21,722 nucleotides of DNA, from the NCBI GenBank assembly GCA_000695325.1, contig AVPN01000340.1, forward strand, positions 39,804-61,525, read 5' to 3'. Below the pieces are notes generated by a model, which saw only the letters and a program-made list of their open reading frames with translations, did no database searches and was not told the origin of the DNA. This document shows positions 1-10,800 of this stretch, one piece after another; positions within the stretch are counted from its first letter, which is position 1; each line of letters opens with the position of its first letter. The translations under genes were made by a program, and so were the position numbers. The DNA comes from Pleurobrachia bachei (lineage: Eukaryota; Ctenophora; Tentaculata; Cydippida; Pleurobrachiidae).

Positions 1-86
<86 letters not shown>
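1..86. repeat. (GA)n microsatellite
   Basis: Almost pure GA dinucleotides with one interruption near 34-36. On the LARP1 strand it is (TC)n directly after the exon 22 donor. It runs off the left edge. Confidence 0.98.
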
Positions 87-90
<4 letters not shown>

Positions 91-91
91 C

Positions 92-1208
92 CATTTCTCG
101 TCGGAAATCATCCAAGGTTTTGTATTTTTCTAGCAGAGAGGTGATCTTAGGTAGCACTTTTAGTCGACTGCTATCACCCTGAGAAAAACACGGTGGTGAG
201 TAAAAGAATTACAAGAGAGGACATTTATTTTGGATCTTTTTTACTCAAGATAAAGTTTCCCGAATTGCTGAAAACGAACAAATGCGGGACACTTGTTCTA
301 ACCCTCCTTTACATTTTGGGTACAGAGTAGGTCCATCTAACCCTTACAAACCCACACAAACAGCAGGAGGATCGGACTAACCTTGTAGTGAGTAAACACA
401 CAAACATTAGCAACCCCCTCTACTAACCTTGTAGTATTTGAGGAAAGCCCAGAATTTTTCTAGCCCGTACACATGATCGTTCTCATAGTCATTCATCGTC
501 TCGGTCATGAAGTCTCGGAATATATCAGATCGGAACCGTTTCTCCAGTCCGTAGCTGTAGAACCGGAACAGGCATTCCAAACCGTACCTGGGGTTGGGGT
601 AGTTTTTAGAAATTGTAACTAAGATAATGCTCCCAAACTGTTCAATAATCCCGAATGTTTGCACCTTCTCCGGTGCTAATGTCGTCCTACAACAAACAAA
701 TACAAGCTCAAACAAACAATTATCCAAACAAACGAACAAATATAAAAATCAAAGTTCAAACAACACCCACCTAGCACCAGATTGGGCATCCTCGACAGCA
801 AGTGATCGGAACTCCTCATACATTTTCCTATTAAAATTGGCTCGGAGGAAGAACGACCAGAACCGGAAGAGCGTGTTCATTTCCTGGCTTTGGCCCTCGC
901 CGTTTTTTTGTCGGTCTGGAGATAGGTTGGGATTATGGGCCGGGGGAGGGGGATTATGGATGCTTTTATACTTTTCAGACTCTTATTGTTACTTCAATGT
1001 ATTGTTATCATTGTAATAATCCTAATCCTACAAAATACCAATGTATTGACTATTGAATAGAGATTGGAGGTTACCTTTGAGACACTTTTGATGGTATTTA
1101 TGGTAGACTGTCTGCGTGAATCCGTTCTCCTTCAACAGATCGTGCGAGGGGTGATTGTATTTGGGTAGAGAACCCGGTAAAGGTGATGTTCCTGCTGCCT
1201 CCTCACTC
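92..1208 (-). CDS. LARP1: LARP1 exons 19-22 (DM15 cap/TOP-binding region)
   Basis: Exon 19 (1208-1075) carries the first DM15 repeat ([20 protein letters not shown], then [10 protein letters not shown]). Exon 20 (915-771) carries the second ([20 protein letters not shown], then KMYEEF). Exon 21 (587-428) carries the third ([20 protein letters not shown], then [14 protein letters not shown]). Exon 22 (178-92) encodes the closing helix ([20 protein letters not shown]), in the place of PKLQEYL-x-KFRRLEDFRVD of vertebrate LARP1. The FRFW and YGLE helices that bind the cap and the +1 cytosine are intact. After exon 22 the donor GTAAAT runs straight into (TC)n at the window edge, so the last coding exon is not visible. 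Confidence 0.95.
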
Positions 1209-4200
1209 CTAGCATATGGACGGAGACGGGTGTTAGGGGCATATTAGAAGGGCATGTGTTAGAAACTGGAGGTTCATAGGTTTTCTGAATTTGGGAACAA
1301 AATGGTTGTATATGACAAATCATGAGATATCAATATATTGGAGCACATCTTACGTTGAGTTATATCTAGGTTTGTTTCCCATAACCCATCCAACAGGACT
1401 CTCCATAGGCGGGTTGGAGCTGTATTTAGTCTTCCTCTTACGGGGCATTTCAGCGGATCCAGTTGGGGTTACCGGCACCTTCTGTATAGGGGATTAAATT
1501 GCTTCATGGGTCATGGGGTTCAGAAATAATACGGGGGAAATATAACCGGGGGTGGGGGTAAAAAACTAGAATATTTTATGGGAAACTCACCGCGGTATCA
1601 GATCCCTTTCGTTTCTTGTCGGGGAGGGGATAGAACCTGGGGTTCACCTTCACATCACACCGGTCCGTCTGGGATCCCGAGTCAGACTTGGTTCGCTGTC
1701 TTTCGTTCCTAGGAGAGAGGAACAGCAATTAGGTACCTGAATTAGGTTGAATTAGGTATGTAATTAGGTACCTAATTAAACAAATATCCACGGTTTTACT
1801 ATTTGTTATTGTTCTAACCCTCCTTTACACTTTGGAGCGCACGGAAAGATGATCAACTGGTCGAGGTGGTATACTAGTTTCTTATGACATTAATATAATA
1901 TTCACGAAAGAGAGATTGAGACTCACTTTTCTCCAGCGGGCACAAAGAAGGGTGCGGCTTCAGGGTTCAGATGACTCTCCATCATAGTGGGTTTAGGGGG
2001 TGGAGGGGGTTCTTTAGGCTCCTCTACCACAACAGTACTCCTCTCCTCTATCTTCATCGCTGCAAATTCTTCTTGGCTGATGGTATCCACGGTCTTGAAG
2101 GAGGAAGAGGGCCTGCCTCCCGGGACATCACTCATCTCCTGGAAGAAAATCTATAACATCGTTAAAATGAGGTTAACACGAGGTTAACACATTGTGTTAT
2201 AGCAACGTTAACACAAGCTGTGTTAACACTTAACATATTACTTCGTTATCTATAGATGCTTACCAGGGAGGGTACTTGAATATCTGGGACTCCTAGTTTG
2301 TATCACAAAATACGGACAATGGACATTGCAAAGAAATAATAACAGACAAACAAACAAACCTCCTCGTATCGATAAAGACCCTCATTAATAATCTCAACCA
2401 GATCTTTGTTGAGAAGACGGTCCGCTCGGGAGGAGAAATCACCTGGATGTCTATCACCCTGCGAATAGGAGGGGGAATGTTAGGATGTCTATCACCCTGC
2501 GAATAGGAGGGTGATGTTAGAGGGGTCTATCACCCTGCGAATAGGAGGGTGATGTTAGAGGGGTCTATCACCCTGCGAATAGAAGGGGGAATGTTAGGAA
2601 GTCTAATGTCTATCACCCTGCGATTAGGAGGGGGAATGTTAGGATGTCTATCACCCTGCGAATAGGAGTGGGAATGTTAGGAAGTCTAATGTCTATCACC
2701 CTGCGATTAGGAGGGGGAATGTTAGGATGTCTATCACCCTGTGAATAGGAGTGGGTATGTTAGGATGTCTATCACCCTGCGAATAGAAGGGGGAATGTTA
2801 GGAAGTCTAATGTCTATCACCCTGCGATTAGGAGGGGGAATGTTAGGATGTCTATCACCCTGTGAATAGGAGTGGGTATGTTAGGAAGTCTAATGTCTGT
2901 CACCCGGCCCTGCGAATAGGGGAGGGAATGTGAGGCTAGGGGGATAAGAAAAGTTGACTGTACGATGGCATATAATCGTATACATTGCTGACCGGCAGGG
3001 TTTGTCTTCTTTGGAACACACAATTAAAAGCTCTCACTCCACAATCTTTCTCTAGCCCTCTACACGGAGAATCTTTCTCTAGAGGGGCAGAGAAAGATTC
3101 TCTCCCCAGTGATTCAATAGCCCTCTCCTTCTCACCGATCTTTCTCTAGCCCTCTTGTCTCTCCCCGTACATTAGAGGAAGGAGAGCTATAACGGAGGGA
3201 GCTATTCAATGGGAGCTATAACACTGGTAAATGTTCGCGATGAATACGTTGTTTGTCCTAATTGTACTGTGGATCATCCAGTCTATACTAGCTACTACAG
3301 GTAAGGTTATTTCTAGAAAACACCCTGAAATCTTGTCAACTACAGAGTGATTATGTCACTGTTTCTTTAAAGTACAAATGAGCATTTTCCTCTCTTTATT
3401 TCAGAATGGAAGGACATTCCTAACGATAAAGTAACATTTGATCTCGAGTCGACTCCCCTCCAAGTCAAAACCTCAGCGGTAATTGGGAGCGCCAAGAAAA
3501 TTCAATTTCGGTTGGCAAAACAGAGTTCCTATCTGGGACATTTTGAAATCAAACTCAACTCTCCTGTGGTGTACTCATTTGGCTATTGTACTCCTACTGA
3601 TAATCCCTATGTTTCCCTTCCGGTCCAACCGACAACTGGAGGGACCGGAGATAAAATCTGGACAATCGCCAAAACTGAGACGGATCTGTCTGTGACGTGT
3701 GACAATGTGGAGTTACTCAGGTAATAGACCCGTGGCCCCATTGTTTACTCTCCAGCCTCCTAAACATCCCAAACTCTCAAACATCAAAGTAATCCGCCAT
3801 TTGTAGAGACTCTGCAATACATTCGAGATCCACTAGAGAGCCCAATAAAGTAATCGAAAAACTCCTTTTTTCAAGGTATAAATTTGCGAATTCAACTCGA
3901 TCAAGCTGCAATAAAAAGTTTAGTGGCGACGTAGTAGACGGAATACTGTTTTCTAAGTTTGACAAGGCCTCCGAATACTACCGAGCTAAGCCCGAGGAGG
4001 AAAAGAAGGAGAGATCTACATTCCCAGGTTTACAACACTGCACCTTCACTACACCTTGACAGACAAATCTACTGTGAGACCTCCAACATACTGACATCAC
4101 ATACTCAAACCTCACTCCTTTTGTATGAAACCCCTATGAAACTCTCTAACCAAGATATTATACGGGGTGGGGAATGCCGGCAACAAAAATATGATTCTCT

Positions 4201-7200
4201 CTCTAGGATCTGTCTTTACAGTGATATATCTACCTCAATAATATGTGTCAGTGTATCAGTTTGTCTGTCCATGGTGTCAGTTTGTCTGTTATCAGTTTGT
4301 CTGTCCATAGTTTGTCTGTCAGCGTATACACCCCATACCTGTGGGTGTTTCTTGAAGATGGGAGGAGTGGGGTGTACCACGACAATCTTTGCTATCTCTG
4401 CATCAGTTAGATCGTCCTTATCTCCGTCTGAGTCCCTGGAGGAGGAAGGGTGTTGAACTTTAATTACATGTGAGTGATCGGGAAAATAAAACTCTCGTCC
4501 CAAATATATACTCGTATCTCTCCCATTCCTCTGGACACCCCCCCCGTGCAGAGTGATAGATCAGTCTTGTGTCACTGTTTCTTTTAAGTGAACAACAAAT
4601 GAGCATTTAGGGGGTGGGGGACCAGCCCTATTTTCCTCTCATTCAATTTCTTCCTGTTTTTCAGAATGGAAGGAAATTCCTAACGATAAAGTAACATTTG
4701 ATCTCGAGTCGACTCCCCTCCAAATCAAAACCTCAGCGGCAATTGGAAGCGCCAAGAAAATTCAATTTCGGTTGGCAAAACAGAATTCCTATCTTGGACA
4801 CTTTATAATCAAACTGAGCTCTCCTGTAGAGTACCAATTTGGCTATTGTACTCCTACTGATAATCCTTATGTTTCCCTTCCGGTCCAACCGACAACTGGA
4901 GGGACTGGAGATAAAATCTGGACATTCGCCAAAACTGAGACGGATCTGACTGTGTTGTGTGATAATGTGAAGTTACTCAAGTAAATACCAATACTCGGAC
5001 CGGGGGGAGGGGGTCCGGAGGCCCCAGACCCCATTTTATATTTGTGACTCAGCAATACGTTTAGGATCCACTAGAGAGTAGAGAGCCCAAATATCTAAAA
5101 ACTCGTTTTTTTCAAGGTATACGTTTGCGAATTCAACTCGATCAAGCTGCAATAAGAAGTTCAGTGGGGACATAGTAGACGGGATTCTGTTTTCTAAGTT
5201 CGATAAGGCCTCCGAGTACTACCGAGCTAAACCCGAGGAGGAAAAGAAGGAGAGATCTACATTTCCAGGTTTAGAAGGCACTGCACCTTGACAAATTAAC
5301 TGTCTACTGGGGGTCTACTGTCACACCTCGAACATGTACTAACATCACATCTCAAACCTCACACCTTACCCTTAATTATGGAACCCCTATGAAACTATCT
5401 AACCAAGATATCATACGGTCTATAGTACCGAAGAAAAAATATGATTCTCTCTCTAGGATCTGTCTTTACAGTGAGCTATGCTGCTATCTACCTCAATCAT
5501 ATGTGTCTGTGTGTCAGTTTGTCTGTCCATCATGGTGTCAGTTTGTCTGTCATCAGTTTGTCTGTCAGCGTATACACCCCATACCTGGGGGTGTTTCTTG
5601 AAGATTGGAGGAGTGGGGTGTACCACGACAATCTTTGCTATCTCTGCATCAGTTAGATCGTCCTTATCTCCGTCTGAGTCCCTGGAGGAGGAAGGGTGTT
5701 AGACTTCATGAATGTGAGTGACCGGGAAAATAAACCCTCGTCCCAAAATGTCAACAAATCACTCCTCTGGACACTGACGTAACATCCTACTCTTACCATC
5801 CTGCCCCCCAATAACACTATCCTACCCCCAACCCCACTCTAATAACGTACCATCCTGCCTCATCTGTAGGTCCGCTACTGAAGGTGTGCCGAGATGTGAA
5901 CACTTCATCTGGACTCTCTTCAAATTGGAATTCCAGTTCCTCTGGTTCGGTGGGAGTCACATCATCCTCGAGGGGTCTTGATCTACTGTCACTCCTTACC
6001 CTAGACCTTCGCTTCACCTGATCATGGGGAATGAGGGGGGGGGGGCGGGTTATAACACGAAACAAATAGTGATTTGATGAACTGCTAAAAGGTTTCTACA
6101 ATTTTCTAAAATTGAACAAAACTAAATTGTCTCACCTCCTGCCAATCGGTTGTCTTCTCGCTATCAGCAGCAGGAGCACTCTTACTATCACTCCTGGGCC
6201 GGGCAGGTTCCTCAGGCATGTTCTCTCGTTGCTTGGATACGGGCTGGAGTCCGGTTGGCGGGAGTCCAGGGATAGCTGTCTCAAGAGCATCCAGTCCTGA
6301 GAGGAAGTGGTTATTGGTGTAGCTGTTTCACAAACATATAGACAGCTATAATTGCTCAAACCCACGCCATTGACTTGTTCTGTACCATCCATTGGGTATC
6401 CGTTCAATCGAAACAAGACCATACTCGGATAAATGGAATAATACGGGGATGAGGGGATAGTGGTAAGGGGCAGTTAACAAACTCACGGTTTTCCTGGGGA
6501 GATCCGTCTTGTCGGAAGTGGGCTTCACTAGCCAGGAACTGATCCCAATCGTCCCTCTTCCTAACAAAGCCCTCCCTGTACTCGACATGGGGAGACTCCG
6601 CGATAGCCTGGAGAGATACTAGGTTAGAGAGGGGGAGATAGATAAAGAGATAGAGAGAGAGAGAGAGAGTGTGTGAAAGAAAGATGGTGTTTACAAAAAA
6701 CGATATTCCCTGCATGCTATACATCCAACACAGTCCCCACACTACGTACACTCACTACCTACTCACACTGATCCAGGCTCATCGCCCCCACACACTAACA
6801 TCAGCTGTGTGACTGTTTACAGTCCCAGATGAGTGGTCCAAACCAAACCAAAACTAACCTCAGCAATGAGTCCGAGGTCCGTTGTCATGTTTCTGATCCG
6901 ATAAAAGGAGGCGATGAGGGTTAGAGGAACCCAACCTTCCGTGTCCATCTGGGATCGGAGGAAGAAGTCCCCGTGCAGGTTGGATGGTGAGAAGTAGTAG
7001 GCTCTGAGGGGGGATGAGAGATGGTTAGAGGTGGCTGTGATTGGTTGTCACTGTTACAGTGACAGTAGATACCCCTCCCCCGGTTAGAGAATAGAGGCAG
7101 TTTTTATCATTATTATTAGATCTGAGCTCTCCCTAAACTTTTCTACATTGAATAGGACGTGTGTAAAGACAGGTACCATTGAGAGAGGCAGAAGGTACTT

Positions 7201-7824
7201 GTGTTTGTACTATTTCGCTCTCCCTCTACTTATCTATCTCCCCTTCTAGAAGGTGCCTCTAGCTCTCTTTTTTTGTTATGATATCTCTCCTCTTTTCAAT
7301 GACTTTTCTCTCTCTTCACTACATGTCTCTCTACCTCTCTCTCTCTCAGACACCCCATTAAATTCGTGCACCATCAATGTATAGTTCTACACAGTCCCAC
7401 TGCAAATCCCGTCGCATGCATTATGGATGGAATAACAAAGTTGTTATGCACCCCCAGTAAAACTCACATATCAACAACTAACAACAACCCCCAACAAAGT
7501 TGTTATGCACCCCCTGTAAAACTCACACTTGTTTCTTCACCATATCCTTGACAGAATCAGGCTCCACCGGTGACGGGTTAAAGAAGGGCTGACTGTAAAA
7601 GTAGGGACCTCCAAAGTGCAATCCCGCAAAGGCTGGCATGTAGGCGGGCATGGCGCTGGTACCATCAAAGGCGCCGGGGAACGGAGCCATAGTGGGGACT
7701 GTGATATTGTTGCGGGTCGACCCCGGGGTTGGTCCACTTTGTTGGTTGTTACTTGTTGGATCGACTGAAATACACGTGTCATCAGATGTGAGGGGAGAGA
7801 GAGAGAGGGAGGGAGGGAGGGAGG

Positions 7825-7882
<58 letters not shown>

Positions 7883-10800
7883 CCACGCACAGTCCACGCT
7901 GGACAATAGAAAACTGCACCTGTCCACCCCACACATCTACTCACACAGGCCTCGCCCTCAAGGCACTTAAGATGTTACGAAACCAACAGACCATATATGG
8001 ACATACGCCGTTAAAATTTACCATATTTGGTCATACAGATATCACGTGACTTACCACTTGATCGGGCCCTGGAGCGGTTATTATTTCCACCACCACCCCT
8101 CCTTCCCCTTCGACTGGTCCTAATAATCTCCTCTCCACCAGAATTATTATTATTCCCACTTCCAGTTCCACGTTCAGGTCTCTCGTTTGTTGAGTGACTC
8201 GAGTGACTGGTGTTATTGTTACTGCTGCTGTTTCCAGAGTTATCAATGTTAAATCGACTCTGGTTACCCCTTTCTTGACGGTTTGTTCGCTGAAAATGTG
8301 AATGTTAAAAAAATGGGGAGGGGGGAAATGTGGTTGTTAAAAATGGGGAAGGAGGGGATCAGTGTTACACAACACAGAGTTGAGGTTTTCTCACACTCAT
8401 CATTTCTCTCTCCCACTTCCTTCACTCACACACACAACTTCTTTCTGTGCAGTAGTGGTGGCGCACTATCACGTGTGTTGCACAACTCCTACCCTTACCG
8501 GGTAATGATTCTGATTCTCCGCTCCGGCGGTCGTCTTAATCTCAACTTGAAGGGGAACCCACTTTTCTGAGGGACGGATCTGTGTGTTAGGGGGCGCCAG
8601 GGGGTGGCGTCGGACGCCCAAACACTGCCAAACTTCCACAAATGAGGCGTGTTTATAAAATTGGGGCAAAGTGGTAACAGCCTCCTATTCTACAAAGCGC
8701 GCATCACGCGCACACGGCACTTTAACATGTAGACCCCCCTCCCTCGGTGTGAGAAGTGTGCGACCACGACACAGCAAGGATTTGGCAAGAGCGGTCTGAA
8801 TAGCAAATGTACAAGGATATGTGTCGATGGCATGTGCGCCACCCTGGTACAATCAGGGAATACAAGCACAGAGCAAAGATTGCAATGTTTTACCCTAATC
8901 AAAACGAAAATTGGGTGTGGAAGTTCAAAGTAAACAAAGGGTTGATAGGGTTTAAGCCTTAAGGATATGAAACTTATGTTGATACACATACACACAAATG
9001 TCACGTGATTGGTCACGTGATTTCTTTACACTCTAGAGAGGGATCAGCAATCCTTCTTTTTCTTTCGAAATCCTGACACCCCTAAACTAAAAGTTGCCAA
9101 GATTTCATAAACTGTTTATGCTTGCTTTTGGGGTTTTGACAACAGATCATCATCCTACGATAGAACGCTCCCATTAACACCCCCTTTGTATACATGTCAC
9201 TGCATACAGGAGGATCTGGCATTTTGCCGAGTTTCTACTTTCTCTCTCTCTCTAAAGTTGAGCAACAAAGGGGGTACCTCCTGTATGTTATAGTGACATG
9301 TATTTAACTAACAATCCCACCACTCTACTACGTCATAGAGATAAACAGTAAACACCCGTTAAACTGATTGAGATCGCGAGAAATACAAAACAAAGTGAAA
9401 CAAGTAACAGTGAGAAATAATGTTTTGTACGACTTACTCTTTTTGCGAGGTGACTGATCAGCACTATAAGTGAGACTTACTCTTTTTGCGAGGTGACTGA
9501 TCGGCACTAGTGATATCGTCCTCACCGGGGTCTCTCTCAGGGACTCCGGTTAGCTCTAGTTCTTCGTCAGATACAGCAGACACGTGCTGGGGGAGGAGGG
9601 TTAGGATAGGATGGGGGAGGGGAACAGAGGGGAAGAGGGTCAGACACTGCAGACACGTGCTGGGGGAGGAGGGTTATTCAGAGATCTCAGATCGTTTAGG
9701 AGAACCCCAAAAAAGGGGAAGGGAGGGGGTAGGGGTGATATTGACCCCTCCCTCGTGTAGGGAAGCAGTCCAAAAAACATGCCCAGCCGAGGGAGGAACA
9801 AACTAAAGAAAGAGAAGGTGGGGACAGAAAAGGAGGCCGGAATATGTGCGTGCGTGTATAAATATAATAAACGTGTTGCTGCACCTTCACACGCTGCTGT
9901 GGAGAGACACACTGTCGCCCCACACATAAGCAGTATTTTCTACCTTTTCTCAGTACAGTCGGACCCCGATTCATGGCCGTTTGTGAGCAAAGGGCAAAAC
10001 CCTCTTACCCGAGAGAAAAAAGTAAAAGACAAAACTGGTTTTCCATCTCTCTACCCCCACTCTCACTCTCTCTCTAGTCTCTACCCCCTCTCTCTCATGC
10101 CTCTCTACCCCCTCTCTCTCACTCCACTCTCATGCCTCACTCTATAACAGGATGTGGTTATATGCGAGTGTAACATGAATGTAACACACACTCAACCCTC
10201 TTCCCACACCAATACACAGAGCTGCATACTTTTTCTTCCACTCTTCCTCCCTTTCTCCTTTTCATTTCTTTTTCGAGAAAAAGAGAGTAAATTAATGAGA
10301 AAAGGGAGGGAAATAGTTATTGAGAGAGAGAAAGAGCAAGCAACACCACTCTTATTTTACACTGCAGGTGCTTTACCGCTTGCAGTTTAGATTATCACAA
10401 GATAAATTAATAGTTTAAATTATCACAAGATAAATTAATAGTTTACTATCGAGATTGGTAGCACACACTCGTTGATTGGGTGAGTCGGACAGTGACGGTG
10501 CAAGGCACTGAGGTCAAGCAAGGGACCGTATTGAGAGCTATTATCTTTGCTTGGCGGCATCCAATAGTCGGAGTTGATACACATACACACAAATGTCACG
10601 TGATTGGTCACGTGATTTCTTTACACTCTAGAGAGGGATCAGCAATCCTTCTTTTTCTTTCGAAATCCTGACACCCCTAAACTAAAAGTTGCCAAGATTT
10701 CATAAACTGTTTATGCTTGCTTTTGGGGTTTTGACAACAGATCATCATCCTACGATAGAACGCTCCCATTAACACCCCCTTTGTATACATGTCACTGCAT

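Larger units (their letters stand above)
3343..5760. repeat. older 1.2-kb tandem duplication: secreted-protein exons 2-3 + antisense LARP1 exon 14
   Basis: Copy 1 runs from about 3343 (CAGAGTGAT in intron 1 of the nested gene) to about 4505; copy 2 from about 4549 to about 5760. The offset is 1260 bp across exons 2/2' and drops to about 1246 at LARP1 exon 14 because of indels. Introns and untranslated parts have diverged clearly, so this event is older than the other two duplications. Confidence 0.9.
8567..9430. other. LARP1 intron between exon 7 and the exon 6 copies
   Basis: Contains the left edge of the 1.4-kb duplication (8978), the paired E-boxes and the hairpin element. No coding exon supported; the frames at 8690-9016 and 9328-9525 show no conserved sequence. 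Confidence 0.6.

Noticed and set aside
2441-2935. CRISPR-like array
   Set aside because: No unique spacers; whole units repeat with slippage variants, inside a spliced animal gene.
4332-4435. Exon 14 ending seven bases later (GTATGGG|GTGTAT) joined to an acceptor at 2443
   Set aside because: It also keeps frame, but the 4339 donor with the 2459 acceptor gives HPQ-GDR, which matches the LARP1 family better.
7523-7970. Ser/Leu-rich extensions of the exon 9 frame and antisense Arg/Glu frame
   Set aside because: Upstream part is translated (TC)n; the real exon starts at 7764 after TTTCAG.
9590-9676. Interstitial telomeric repeat (GGGTTAG)
   Set aside because: Only isolated GGGTTA hits within G-rich DNA; explained by the duplicated exon 6 acceptor.
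9510-10147. Plus-strand frames of 98 and 122 codons, repeated at 11062-11699
   Set aside because: They are antisense to exon 6 or low-complexity; being in both copies only reflects the duplication.
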